Origin: UBA5314 sp035560815
Lineage (GTDB): Bacteria; Bacillota; Syntrophomonadia; Syntrophomonadales; Syntrophomonadaceae
Length of the DNA: 24,215 bases
Assembly: GCA_035560815.1 (NCBI GenBank)
Contig: DATMYR010000073.1
Coordinates: 1 to 24,215, forward strand
Reading direction: 5' to 3'
Shown in pieces: positions 1 through 8,203 of the stretch; within the stretch, counting starts at the first letter, position 1, and the number at the start of each line of letters is the position of its first letter. The position numbers were made by a program, and so were the translations under genes. The notes under the pieces were generated by a model. That model ran no database searches and was not told the origin of the DNA. It saw nothing but the letters and a program-made list of their open reading frames with translations.

Positions 1-45
1 CGGTAAACGAACATAACATATATAATGGCACTCAAGTATGCCTGA

Positions 46-70
46 AAAATAAAAAAGGAATTGCTTCCTT
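46..70 (-). terminator. Probable rho-independent terminator of the molybdoenzyme operon
   Basis: Read on the minus strand, AAGGAA-GCAA-TTCCTT forms a six-pair hairpin and runs straight into TTTTTTATTTTT. A larger alternative is also possible: AAAGGAATT (around 111-119) could pair with AATTCCTTT (around 54-62) on the same strand. The site lies about 145 bases past the last stop codon of the leftward operon. The stem is short and AT-rich, so efficiency is uncertain. The rest of 1-213 shows no convincing gene. Confidence 0.55.
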
Positions 71-213
71 CCAACTTGTAGGCAGTCTAACCAAACAAGA
101 AAGAAAGAATAATTCCTTTGTATCTTAAAAACTATTGGCCGATTTCTCTCTGACCAAAATTAATTAATATTTTGAGATCTACTAGCTTGTTCATCATCAC
201 AGTGACCGGTCTC

Positions 214-624
214 CTAGTTCCCACGTCCATCATTACTATTACTGGACGGTTGGGGCATATTCCCGCTTATTTCCTTAACCAATTCTAACGCTATTTGATC
301 TAATTGTTGTCTGATCAGTGGGCCATTGATGGCACCCGCTATGCGAGGGTAGCCGTTGATCATGGTTATGGGAAATTTGTAGCCCGCTTCGAGAATCTGC
401 TGACAATAACCGTTTTCATCCTTACCGTTAACAGCAGTATTATAATACTTCACTTCCACGCTTTTGCCGAAAACCCCATTTAGATCTTCCCTAAGGACTT
501 TTACTTGCTCTTCAACCGTCAAAGACCCACACCCTGTGGAGCCGCATGTAGAACAGCCCGAGTTACACTCACTATTCGGGCCGTCGTATATTTCTATCAC
601 CATTTTGTCGATAATGTTATCCAT
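214..624 (-). CDS. Small Cys-rich thioredoxin-fold-like protein (YuzD/DUF1462- or ArsD-like)
   Basis: This is a soluble protein of about 136 residues. A cysteine cluster (CNSGCSTCGSTGC) lies near residues 20-32 and a further Cys near 77. The later stretch 'GYKFPITMINGYPRIAG' resembles the strand-cis-Pro-strand part of small thioredoxin-fold proteins such as YuzD and ArsD. That resemblance is by eye only. The start at 624 is set by AAGGAGG eight bases upstream of ATG; a GTG at 645 would place this Shine-Dalgarno inside the gene. The C-terminal 15 residues are polar and probably disordered. It is the last gene of the leftward operon, 57 bases after the flavin oxidoreductase. The Cys cluster suggests thiol redox or metal binding, but no function can be assigned. 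Confidence 0.7.
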   Translation of the reverse strand: MDNIIDKMVIEIYDGPNSECNSGCSTCGSTGCGSLTVEEQVKVLREDLNGVFGKSVEVKYYNTAVNGKDENGYCQQILEAGYKFPITMINGYPRIAGAINGPLIRQQLDQIALELVKEISGNMPQPSSNSNDGRGN

Positions 625-681
625 TATATCTTCCTCCTTAAACACCGGTCTCTTATTGATAACTATGCGATTTATTGCACC

Positions 682-1842
682 CTACGAATCAAGTTTATAG
701 ATTGACGCCCAGACTTTTCTGCACCACTGAGGGTCAAGAAGCAAAGATCGGCCTATCCCCACCATGTCCACTTTCCCTACTTCTATGGCTTGCGCAGCAA
801 ATTTAGCCGTCTTTATTCCTCCAGCAACCAGGATTGGTACATCAACCGTCGGTTTAATAGCATCTGCTAAATAGAGAAAGAACCCTTCTGGACCGTCTTT
901 TAGGTATCCACATATTCCTCCCGATAAATCCAGACAGTCTACGCCTGCTTCAACTAGCAAGGGAGCTGCAATGCAGCTGTCTTGCAAATTTGTTCCACCA
1001 ACCTGGCGGTCATCTGCACCCAACCTGTAAATAACGGGATAATGAGGCCCGACAGCTCGCCGTACAACCTGAACTACTTCCAGTGCTAAGCGCAGCCTCT
1101 TATCAACACTTCCTCCATATTTATCACTACGTTTGTTGGTCAGAGGTGAATAGAACTGATTTAAAAGATAGCCATGTGCACCGTGAATTTCCACCAGATC
1201 AAATCCAGCCTCTTTGGCTCGCCAAGCCGCCCGGGCAAAATCCTCGATAATCTCCTCAATCTCTTCTCGCTCCAACTGCTCTCGAAAACCTACTGCCTCA
1301 GGACCAGGTGTTTCTGCACTGGGTGATGGCCGGTAAAGGAAAGGTATATGCATCGCTGTCGGAGCCTTGGGATTGGTTATCCCCCGGGCACCTGCATGGC
1401 TAATCTGTAACCCCGCTATCGCACCTTCTTTGTGAATTGCCTCAGCTAAATCCCGTAAACCGCTGATCTTATCGTTTTGATCAATACCCAACTGACCGGT
1501 ATGGGCTTTGCCATCTTCATTTACATAGCAATGCTCGACGAGTACCATGCCCACACCAATATTTTTTTTAGAATTGCCGGAAGAATCGACTGGGTATCTT
1601 CGCGCCCGTAAGCCATAGTGGCCAAGCTGCGCCTGGGTAACTTGACCCGTTTCAGATGCAGCTGCAAGAGCCATAGGGGGCATGACTATTCGGTTGTGCA
1701 GCGAAATCCCGTTTATAGCAATTTCCGAGAAAAGCTTATCCACAGGAGCATTTCCTTCCTTCAAACCCTCCTGGTTTTTAATCAATAGCATGACACCGCC
1801 AAGTGCTTGTAATTCGTCAAATAACAGTAACCATCGCATCAC
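682..1842 (-). CDS. Old yellow enzyme family NADH:flavin oxidoreductase (FMN TIM barrel)
   Basis: Family members use FMN to transfer hydride from NAD(P)H to an electron-poor double bond or similar acceptor. The barrel begins near residue 35 with 'LFSEIAINGISLHNRIVMPPM', the family N-terminal signature. The central 'HGAHGYLLNQFYSPLTNKRS' near residue 221 and the phosphate-binding 'ILVAGGIKTAKFAAQAIEVG' followed by 'DMVGIGRSLLLDP' are typical. At about 386 residues it has only the FMN domain, and lacks the 4Fe-4S and FAD/NAD domains of 2,4-dienoyl-CoA reductase and 2-enoate reductase. The start is uncertain: GTG at 1842 and ATG at 1839 have a weak GTAGG-like signal, and ATG at 1791 would remove 17 unusual N-terminal residues. 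It follows the MBL-fold gene by about 30 bases. Its substrate is unknown; co-transcription suggests a role linked to the molybdoenzyme's product or substrate. Confidence 0.88.
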   Translation of the reverse strand: MMRWLLLFDELQALGGVMLLIKNQEGLKEGNAPVDKLFSEIAINGISLHNRIVMPPMALAAASETGQVTQAQLGHYGLRARRYPVDSSGNSKKNIGVGMVLVEHCYVNEDGKAHTGQLGIDQNDKISGLRDLAEAIHKEGAIAGLQISHAGARGITNPKAPTAMHIPFLYRPSPSAETPGPEAVGFREQLEREEIEEIIEDFARAAWRAKEAGFDLVEIHGAHGYLLNQFYSPLTNKRSDKYGGSVDKRLRLALEVVQVVRRAVGPHYPVIYRLGADDRQVGGTNLQDSCIAAPLLVEAGVDCLDLSGGICGYLKDGPEGFFLYLADAIKPTVDVPILVAGGIKTAKFAAQAIEVGKVDMVGIGRSLLLDPQWCRKVWASIYKLDS

Positions 1843-1871
1843 CTACTTGCCTGTCTTCTCCAACATAGGAT

Positions 1872-2657
1872 TTACAGATCAATTAACATACCGTCCTTTG
1901 CTAGTGAAAGGTTTGGGTATTCGGCCAGTTGGCTTTCGAGTTCTTTTGTAGTCACCGCCCGGCTGTAATGAATCGATAAATGTGTCAACAACGTATTTCT
2001 TGCTTTGACCTGCACGCTTAAGCTTATTGCCTGTTCCACTGACATATGAGACTCAGGATACCAGTTGTCATCATTAAATGTAGCGTCACATAAAAGCCAA
2101 TCTACCCCCTGAATCTCTTTCATTGATGCTGCCGGTAATCCGGCTGTGTCTGGAAAATAGGCCAGCCTATTTCTGCCCGTCTCGATTAGAAATCCTGCAG
2201 TTTCGATACCGTGATTGGCGGGCAACGGCGTGATTATGGTTTCATCAATGTGATAACGGGCAAAGAACCGCCAGGGAAGCACATCAAAAACGTCCTTTAA
2301 GTGTGGATAAGCTGCCATGAAACTTTGGACAGCACTGGGCGGAAGATATAGTGGAAGTGGGTCAATGTGCTGCAATTTCACATAGAACTCAAGCTCCCCC
2401 AAACCTCCAAAATGATCATAATGCCAGTGGGTAAGGAAAATCCAATCAAGCTCAGCGATACCTTCTCTAACAAGTTGATTTCTCAAATCAGGCGAGGCGT
2501 CAATTAAGATGTTTCTAACGCCCGTCCGAACTAGAGCTCCACTTCGAGTACGGGAATACTCCAGGTTGTCCCTGGCCTCCTGACATCCTTTACATTGACA
2601 AAAAAATGATGGTACTCCAGTTCCGGCAGCGGTGCCCAGTATCTGAAATTGCGGCAT
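1872..2657 (-). CDS. MBL-fold metallohydrolase of the PqqB/PhnP type
   Basis: A metallo-beta-lactamase-fold hydrolase of 261 residues. The dinuclear metal site is clear: 'THWHYDH' at residues 76-82 supplies His77, His79, Asp81 and His82, with further ligands expected in 'ANHG', 'FPDTAG' and the terminal 'THLSIHYS'. The N-terminal 'GTGVPSFFCQCKGCQEAR' matches the G-x-G-x-P plus CxCxxC zinc site seen in PhnP and PqqB-like enzymes (Cys20, Cys22, Cys25). Those relatives act on cyclic phosphates or in PQQ maturation, but no phn or pqq gene is nearby, so neither role is claimed. AAGGATGA lies about eight bases before ATG. It sits between the small unknown gene and the flavin oxidoreductase in the molybdoenzyme operon. 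Confidence 0.87.
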   Translation of the reverse strand: MPQFQILGTAAGTGVPSFFCQCKGCQEARDNLEYSRTRSGALVRTGVRNILIDASPDLRNQLVREGIAELDWIFLTHWHYDHFGGLGELEFYVKLQHIDPLPLYLPPSAVQSFMAAYPHLKDVFDVLPWRFFARYHIDETIITPLPANHGIETAGFLIETGRNRLAYFPDTAGLPAASMKEIQGVDWLLCDATFNDDNWYPESHMSVEQAISLSVQVKARNTLLTHLSIHYSRAVTTKELESQLAEYPNLSLAKDGMLIDL

Positions 2658-2725
2658 GTTTTATCATCCTTCGAGTTAGATTTGCCGGCACAAACTCTCG
2701 TCTTTTTCTGGTAATACAAAGCTTT

Positions 2726-3067
2726 TCATAATATTCTGCAGCGTTTTCCCCTGCTGCGCAGATTTTCATATGAGTCAACACTCTCGTCAATATTCATATC
2801 CGGCAATGTTGATATCACATATTGAATAAAATACGATAACAGCCAGTTTCCCTTGCTGGTTCGGCGTTTATTGTCATACCTTTCCATAACTTCCCGGCCA
2901 GAGTGGTCCAGGACGATTTGCAGCAGCTTTTCAGCTGTGCAAATCGTCCTTTCATCCCGAGGAGTAGTATGGTCTTCATTTTCACCAAAGGGCATTTGGC
3001 TTTCTTCCAGAAAAACTTCGGCATCTCGGCTGCCGTCTATTTTAGTTGCTATGCTGCTATATACCAT
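2726..3067 (-). CDS. Small uncharacterised protein downstream of the NrfD-like subunit
   Basis: A polar 113-residue protein that I do not recognise. It has no signal peptide, no membrane segment and a single cysteine pair spaced far apart. The middle, about residues 43-85, could be helical. It starts 12 bases after the NrfD-like stop, with AGGGTGGGG just ahead of the ATG. Its position suits a dedicated chaperone or assembly factor of the TorD/NarJ kind, but it is about half their usual size and shows none of their motifs. The last 30 or so residues are overlapped by another open frame (2590-2790) that reaches into the MBL-fold gene and also looks protein-like. A frameshift joining the two is possible, so the C-terminus is less certain than the N-terminus. 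Confidence 0.5.
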   Translation of the reverse strand: MVYSSIATKIDGSRDAEVFLEESQMPFGENEDHTTPRDERTICTAEKLLQIVLDHSGREVMERYDNKRRTSKGNWLLSYFIQYVISTLPDMNIDESVDSYENLRSRGKRCRIL

Positions 3068-3079
3068 TTCCCCACCCTG

Positions 3080-4039
3080 TTATCTTCCGGCAATCTCGGC
3101 CGCCTTTTCCTGCCAGCGTTTCTCAAGCTTCTCTGCCAACCAGAGTATTTCTTCGTGACCCAGGAACTCATTCTCCTCACCTGGAAGGGGTTTTCTGATT
3201 GCTGCTTGCAGAAATACGTTCCTGAAACAAGCTCCGCCAATCAGAACCAGTACCGTTTTAGCAATCAATATAAAAGAGATGCTTCCCAATAAAAGCATTA
3301 AAATAGGAACAATTGTACCAGCAAGAATTATTCCGCCCCAAAAGCTAATTTTAAATTGGCCGTTCAAAATATTATCAGCAGCTTTGCGGGCTTCATACGC
3401 TCCTGAGTGTCTCTTGCCAAACACGTAAGTTACAACAGATATTAACTGTAATACCAAGAAACCAAGTAATACCTTGTCTAAAATCAAAATCGAAATATTT
3501 TCAGCATAGCCCATGATTACAGCCGTGAGAATCACTGCTGCTAAACCTGAAGCGGCACTGGTGATTATGAATACCGGTCCTAAGGCACTGGCATCCCAGA
3601 AAGCTCTGCCCCTCGATTCTCCCAGTTCTAATGCGGGAATCACTACTGCAATCAAAGCCGTGATAATCCCCAGAACAGCCACAGTATTCTGGATTATTTC
3701 CAAACCTGCCCAGGGAATAAAGTCAAAGAAAAAGGTAGCATAAACAAAGGCTATCCCCATAAACAGGGTCATCATTATAGCATTTTTACTGGCCATTGAT
3801 GCCGGGTTGGCAACAATGAGATAAGCTTTTGCCTTATTGCCGGCTTCAATCATCAAAAGCAGTCCACCGATTGCGGCTCCCGCCACTGCAACCAGACTGG
3901 CCCAACCGTTTATCTGAGTGGATATTTGGGTTCCTATCAAATCCAATACCGCTAGAACTATAAACATCATTGCGCCTGTAGCCACCAGAAAAAAGCTTCC
4001 CGCCGCCAGGCCTTCCCAATATTCCTGCTTTGTTTCCAT
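3080..4039 (-). CDS. NrfD/PsrC-type membrane subunit of a molybdo-oxidoreductase
   Basis: The integral membrane, quinone-reactive subunit expected to exchange electrons between menaquinone and the ferredoxin subunit. Eight hydrophobic segments are visible, beginning with 'SFFLVATGAMMFIVLAVLDL' and ending with 'LIAKTVLVLIGGACF', followed by a charged cytoplasmic tail. About 319 residues is normal for the NrfD/PsrC family. The start is set at ATG 4039, eight bases after AGGAGG; the GTG at 4048 overlaps that Shine-Dalgarno. The AGGAGG directly follows the stop of the ferredoxin subunit gene, so the two are translationally close-coupled. No haem-binding His pattern typical of NarI/FdnI cytochromes was noted. 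Quinone binding and ion translocation are family knowledge, not read from the sequence. Confidence 0.88.
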   Translation of the reverse strand: METKQEYWEGLAAGSFFLVATGAMMFIVLAVLDLIGTQISTQINGWASLVAVAGAAIGGLLLMIEAGNKAKAYLIVANPASMASKNAIMMTLFMGIAFVYATFFFDFIPWAGLEIIQNTVAVLGIITALIAVVIPALELGESRGRAFWDASALGPVFIITSAASGLAAVILTAVIMGYAENISILILDKVLLGFLVLQLISVVTYVFGKRHSGAYEARKAADNILNGQFKISFWGGIILAGTIVPILMLLLGSISFILIAKTVLVLIGGACFRNVFLQAAIRKPLPGEENEFLGHEEILWLAEKLEKRWQEKAAEIAGR

Positions 4040-4051
4040 TTCCCTCACCTC

Positions 4052-4594
4052 CTATGGAATTATATAATAGACCGATGGTTTAGTTCCCAATTCATCATGC
4101 AACACTTGTGCGTTATGCTTGTGGATCAGGCTGACTATTTCGCTATCGGGATCATCCAGATCACCGCAATAGCGCGCCTTCAATTGGCAGGTTTCTGTGC
4201 ACCTGGTTTGTTCGCCATTTTCGAGGCGCTCCCAGCACATCCTGCATTTTTCAACAATACCTTTCGACTCGTTATAATTACGCACGCCATATGGGCAGAC
4301 GACCATACAGAATTTACAGCCAATACACTTTTCGTCATTAACGAGTACTATTCCATCTTCGCGCTTAAAACTGGCACCGGTAGGACACCCGTCAACACAA
4401 GGGGCCTCTTCGCAGTGCATGCACGGAACCGGCATGAAATAGCCAGTAAGGTTGGGATATTCACCGATAGGCCCGATTCGTAAAACTTTGGTCCATTTGT
4501 CTGCCAGGGGCAATTTGTTTTCATTCTGGCAGGCAACGGTGCAGGCATGGCAGCCCACGCATTTTCTTAAATCAACCAGCATTCCCCAACGCAT
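4052..4594 (-). CDS. Four-cluster ferredoxin-like electron-transfer subunit (DmsB/NrfC/PsrB type)
   Basis: Transfers electrons between the catalytic subunit and the membrane subunit. Four cysteine groups are visible. 'CVGCHACTVAC' starts at residue 12. 'CMHCEEAPCVDGCP' lies near residue 58 and 'CIGCKFCMVVCP' near residue 90. 'CRMCWERLENGEQTRCTETC' lies near residue 117. This is the standard set of four [4Fe-4S] clusters in a protein of 180 residues. There is no Tat or Sec signal at the N-terminus, so the subunit should sit on the cytoplasmic face with its partner. The ATG overlaps the stop of the catalytic subunit (TAATG), indicating translational coupling. Confidence 0.93.
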   Translation of the reverse strand: MRWGMLVDLRKCVGCHACTVACQNENKLPLADKWTKVLRIGPIGEYPNLTGYFMPVPCMHCEEAPCVDGCPTGASFKREDGIVLVNDEKCIGCKFCMVVCPYGVRNYNESKGIVEKCRMCWERLENGEQTRCTETCQLKARYCGDLDDPDSEIVSLIHKHNAQVLHDELGTKPSVYYIIP

Positions 4595-6792
4595 TATTCA
4601 ACCTCACCTACCTTTGCAATTCGGCACATAACTCCTCGCGTACACCAGCTGCCGCAGGCTTCGTCGAGCGTATCCAGATCATCATCCAGTATTACATTGA
4701 CATTAGATTCGAATACTCCCATCAAAACCGGGTCCTTAATCTCCTGTTCAGGGAACCACCATCCTCTTTCGGCTTGAATGGTGTCGGGCGCAATTGCCGT
4801 TGTCAGCACTGCTCTTTGTTTGATTTTACCAATAGGGGTTTCTATCCAGATCCAATCCATATCCTGTATGCCATGTTCTTTGGCCAGCACAGGATTTATG
4901 GCCACCCTTGGATAGGGACTTAATAACCTCAACCGGGTAATCTCCCGATGTTCAGAATGGAAAAATGGATTATAGCCGCCGCCACCTATTAATGTCACTG
5001 GATAGTCTTTCGCCATCTCTGGCCTGGCTTCAGGACTAAAAGGCGGTTCAACGTAATGCGGCAATGGATCATAACCCAACTGTTCCAGGATCGAACTCTT
5101 GAGCTCAGCTTTGCCCGAAGGTGTAGCAAAACCCTGGAACAGATACTTCTTATATTCTCTGGGGGCAAAGTCCATACGCATATATTCAACGAATTCGTCA
5201 TAATTTTCGAACCCGTATCCCAACTGTTCTAAACGATAGTGGAAAACTTCCTCATCGGTCTTCCATGGCCAGTACTCTTCCTGACCCATTTTGTGGCCCA
5301 GCTCCATCCAAAAGTCTACATCGGTCTTTCTTTCAAATAAGGGGGCAATACCTCGAGCAGAAGCGATCAGCCAGTCAGAGACGCCATAGGTAGTGGTTAA
5401 CACCGGTCTTTCCAGCCAGGAGGCAGCAGGCAAGATATAATCTGCCAGGGCAGCTGAAGGTGTCATCCAGTATTCCATGGCCACAAGCAGATCCAGGTTT
5501 TTTAATGCTTGATATACTAGTTTTGAATTTCCATAGGATATTAGCGGGTTGTCTGCCAGGATAATAGCTGCTTTTACTGGATAAGGTTCGCCGTTGATCA
5601 TTGCCCTGAATAAACTGGAGGGATTTGCTTCACAAAACCACTCGGCGGGGATGCTCTTACCCCAGACTCTGACCAGGTTGTCGGTTAAAAGCTGATATCC
5701 CGGCCAGCTATTTAGTTTAAAGCGGTCTGAACCGATTTGCTTGGCTCTTTGCTCCTCGGGAAGCATGTCGTTGAGCTCCATTTCCCAGTCAGTAATAAAA
5801 GTGGGATGCGGTCCGGGAATCACGTCGCCGCCAGGCACATCTATGTTTCCACAAATGGCTCGTAAACAGATTCTGGCTTGAGCCCCGGCAGTGCTGCCCT
5901 TTCCAAACTGATCAGTGGCTACCCCCCAGGCAATACAAGCCGGTTTACTGTTTGCGTAGATCCGGGCTGATTCAGCTATTAATTCAGCTGAAATCCCGGT
6001 TTTTTCGGCTGCCCATTCCGGGGTATACTCCTCAACCCGTTCACACAGCTCGTCAAACCCTATCGTATATTCGTTGACAAAATCGAAATCGAACAGGCCC
6101 TCATTGATGATCACGTTCAGCCAGGCCAGTGCCAAAGCGTTGTCACTGCCTGCTTTAATAGGCAGCCAGAGATCGGCTTTGGCCGCCGTTTCGCTAAAGC
6201 GGGGATCAATGACAATGATTTTAGTTCCGAAGGTCTCTCGGGCCTGTAATATGGATCTCATTTCCGGCAGGTAAGAGGCTCCCGGATTATGCCCCCAAAC
6301 CACTACGCACCGGCTTCCGCCCATAACTTCAGGATCAAACGCACCCCATCCGAAGGTAGCTGCCTCGGTCAAAAAATTAGGGATCCAGCAGTCGGGAGCG
6401 GTATGAATCACATTGGGACTGCCGAGGAGATTGAAGAAGCGTCTTCTGGCAAAATCATCGGTGCGATTTGTACCCCCTATAGTAGAAATAGTTTCTGCGC
6501 CATAGCTATTCTTGAGATCATTCAAGCGCGCTGCGATATCGTTCAGCGCTTCTTCCCAGGTAACTCTCTTGAATTTACCTGAGCCTCTTTCACCTACCCG
6601 TTTAAGCGGATAATTGATTCGATTGATGTGATTCAGGTGATCGAGCGCTGAAGCTCCTCGTGAGCACTGGGCGCCCAGGTTAAAAGGATGTTCTGGATCG
6701 CCAGTCACTTTAACCAGCACTCCGTCTTCGACGTGTGCCAGCATGCCACAATTCATATGGCAGAAATGACATGCGACTTTCTTGATTTCCAT
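4594..6792 (-). CDS. Acetylene-hydratase-like Mo/W-bis-pterin oxidoreductase, catalytic subunit
   Basis: A DMSO-reductase-superfamily catalytic subunit of 732 residues. The N-terminal [4Fe-4S] site is Cys8, Cys11, Cys15 and Cys43 (ATG at 6792 = 1). Cys135 in 'TAPDCWIPN' sits where the metal-ligating Cys or SeCys occurs. 'ADLWLPIKAGSDNALALA', 'ATPSGKAELKSSILEQLGYD' and the C-terminal 'WIWIETPIGKIKQRA' are pterin-binding regions of the family. Layout, length and many segments resemble Pelobacter acetylene hydratase, recalled from memory. The residue matching its catalytic Asp13 is His12, and its Lys48 is matched by Arg45. With ferredoxin and NrfD partners this should be a redox enzyme rather than a hydratase. 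No twin-arginine signal is present, so the active site faces the cytoplasm. ATG 6792 is preferred over TTG 6798 for AGAGGG spacing. Substrate unknown. Confidence 0.9.
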   Translation of the reverse strand: MEIKKVACHFCHMNCGMLAHVEDGVLVKVTGDPEHPFNLGAQCSRGASALDHLNHINRINYPLKRVGERGSGKFKRVTWEEALNDIAARLNDLKNSYGAETISTIGGTNRTDDFARRRFFNLLGSPNVIHTAPDCWIPNFLTEAATFGWGAFDPEVMGGSRCVVVWGHNPGASYLPEMRSILQARETFGTKIIVIDPRFSETAAKADLWLPIKAGSDNALALAWLNVIINEGLFDFDFVNEYTIGFDELCERVEEYTPEWAAEKTGISAELIAESARIYANSKPACIAWGVATDQFGKGSTAGAQARICLRAICGNIDVPGGDVIPGPHPTFITDWEMELNDMLPEEQRAKQIGSDRFKLNSWPGYQLLTDNLVRVWGKSIPAEWFCEANPSSLFRAMINGEPYPVKAAIILADNPLISYGNSKLVYQALKNLDLLVAMEYWMTPSAALADYILPAASWLERPVLTTTYGVSDWLIASARGIAPLFERKTDVDFWMELGHKMGQEEYWPWKTDEEVFHYRLEQLGYGFENYDEFVEYMRMDFAPREYKKYLFQGFATPSGKAELKSSILEQLGYDPLPHYVEPPFSPEARPEMAKDYPVTLIGGGGYNPFFHSEHREITRLRLLSPYPRVAINPVLAKEHGIQDMDWIWIETPIGKIKQRAVLTTAIAPDTIQAERGWWFPEQEIKDPVLMGVFESNVNVILDDDLDTLDEACGSWCTRGVMCRIAKVGEVE

Positions 6793-6917
6793 CGTCAACC
6801 AACCCTCTCTTCCGTGGTTTGAATATTCCTAAGCAAATGCAGCCGACAATAATACACTCATTAAGACCATTGATAAAACTACATTCGCACTTTAAAGAAT
6901 TTATATTTATTTAATGA

Positions 6918-6933
6918 TGCAAAAAGCGTACCA
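6918..6933 (-). promoter_or_regulatory. Sigma-54 (RpoN) -24/-12 promoter for the molybdoenzyme operon
   Basis: On the minus strand the sequence is TGGTACGCTTTTTGCA, with GG and GC separated by exactly ten bases. It differs from the consensus TGGCACG-N4-TTGCA at one defined position. The predicted transcript start is near 6907, about 115 bases before the catalytic subunit ATG. The rest of the 394-base gap holds no gene. An enhancer-binding activator would be required and is not encoded in the window. Confidence 0.75.
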
Positions 6934-7007
6934 TCCATAATTTAGTTGACATCAGCAGCATTTCTCCCAATTTGTTGAGGTTCTTCTTCACACCAGGCTT
7001 CAGTGTT

Positions 7008-7060
7008 GTCCTATTTTGATAATCTCTTCCCATTTTTGTATCAGGGCAGTTGTAATCAGG
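7008..7060. promoter_or_regulatory. Candidate activator-binding region upstream of the sigma-54 promoter
   Basis: Two elements lie about 100-150 bases upstream of the predicted start. GTCCTATTTTGATAA (7008-7022) matches 12 of 15 positions of the palindrome at 10942-10956, but is itself a poor palindrome. A direct repeat, TGTATCAGG (7037-7045) and TGTAATCAGG (7051-7060), lies further upstream. The location is right for an enhancer-binding protein; the identity of the site is inference. Confidence 0.3.
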
Positions 7061-7106
7061 AAATCATGCCCCTAGCGCTACCTAACTGTTGATTAATTCA
7101 CAATAC

Positions 7107-7145
7107 TAAAACCCGCTGGACGAGATATTGTCTCATTCCAGCGGG
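7107..7145 (-). terminator. Rho-independent terminator after the DUF169-ferredoxin gene
   Basis: On the minus strand CCCGCTGGA pairs with TCCAGCGGG (plus-strand positions 7112-7120 and 7137-7145). An inner GAGA/TCTC pairing adds four more base pairs around a short loop, and TTTTAGTATT follows. It lies about 48 bases after the DUF169 gene stop and separates that transcript from the molybdoenzyme operon. Confidence 0.8.
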
Positions 7146-7192
7146 CTCTAGGGAGGAGGTATTTGAACTTGAGTCTGCTTGTTAAAACGAGC

Positions 7193-8158
7193 TTAATTAG
7201 CCCTATCGTTATTTCTAAGTTGAATGGCCTTTTGGGGGCACTGACCTACACAGGTATAGCATGCACTGCACTTATTAGGTGAAACAACCAGAGCCTTCAT
7301 TTCTTTTTCTTTCCCGGCCATCTCAAACACCGAATGCGGGCAAAAAGCTTCGCAAAGTCCGCATCCAGAACAACGTTTATCATCTATTAGAACTTCCATC
7401 TGGCTGCTATTTGACTCATTCGAAGAAACCAGGTTGTCCATTACCGGAGGCATATAAATCTTGCGCCGTTCCTCCGGTATGCTTTTACGCGAGAGCTTTA
7501 GAAGCGCCTGTGCAATACTCTCCATTTGTCCATAAGGTATAGAAACATATAATTCAAAGTCATTGATCTCACTGGAAGCACGGGCACCATAGCAACCGAA
7601 TGAAATATTCATTTCGCTACTTTTTATCACCTCAACGGTAAGATCCGCACAAGTCGAATTATAACCTGATGTTCGGAAAGCCTGGCGTTCTCCACTGGAA
7701 TAAGTTCTGGCACAGGACAACCACATAGCCTGTTCAGGCCAAATTGTAAAAATCACCACATCAGGCTCAAAATTGGCTGTCTCTAGAGGCGCCAGTAGTG
7801 TAGCAGTGTAAGTATTCGGGCCGAACTCAGGCCGGCTGGCGATCATTTTTTGAGCAATTTCTATGTTGGGCAGCTTTTTAAAAAGCAGGTATAAATCTCC
7901 CGATTTTAATTTGGGCGCCATTTCTACCAGTCCAAGTATCCCTGCTCCATCCGGGCAGGAATGTTTTCGGGGCGGCATGTAAAGACTATTGCCTCGCCGG
8001 GCGACCATGATGGATTGGCAGTGCCGCAGGGGCATGGGTGGTTCCATGATTCCTTCCGGAATTTCTTCCCCGGGTCGCATGAGCCTTAAAGCGACAGGCG
8101 ACCATCTTAACCCCAGAGTCTCTCGAAAAGCATCCGCAAGTTGTCTATTGTCAACCAT
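7193..8158 (-). CDS. DUF169 protein fused to a C-terminal two-[4Fe-4S] ferredoxin domain
   Basis: Residues 1 to about 235 look like the DUF169 family: 'LGLRWSPVALRLMRPGEEIP', 'CARTYSSGERQAF', and a Cys/Gly-rich stretch ending in 'NISFGCYGARA'. The function of DUF169 is not established. The C-terminus is a bacterial ferredoxin: 'CSGCGLCEAFCP' at residues 263-274 and 'CSACYTCVGQCP' at 297-308 are two complete cluster motifs. The start at 8158 has AAGGAG six bases upstream; ATG 8161 is only three bases away from it. It is the last gene of the mobB transcript, 45 bases after the HdrD-like gene. An accessory electron-transfer role with the HdrD-like protein is inferred from the ferredoxin domain and position. 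The protein is cytoplasmic. Confidence 0.85.
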   Translation of the reverse strand: MVDNRQLADAFRETLGLRWSPVALRLMRPGEEIPEGIMEPPMPLRHCQSIMVARRGNSLYMPPRKHSCPDGAGILGLVEMAPKLKSGDLYLLFKKLPNIEIAQKMIASRPEFGPNTYTATLLAPLETANFEPDVVIFTIWPEQAMWLSCARTYSSGERQAFRTSGYNSTCADLTVEVIKSSEMNISFGCYGARASSEINDFELYVSIPYGQMESIAQALLKLSRKSIPEERRKIYMPPVMDNLVSSNESNSSQMEVLIDDKRCSGCGLCEAFCPHSVFEMAGKEKEMKALVVSPNKCSACYTCVGQCPQKAIQLRNNDRAN

Positions 8159-8203
8159 CATGTTCTCCTTTTTCGCAGGTCCCCAAGCTTTCATTTTTTC
8201 TAT

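Noticed and set aside
4594..6792. Calling the catalytic subunit an acetylene hydratase
   Set aside because: The catalytic Asp position is His, and the gene is followed by ferredoxin and NrfD subunits that a hydratase would not need. Overall similarity is to the family, not proof of the reaction.
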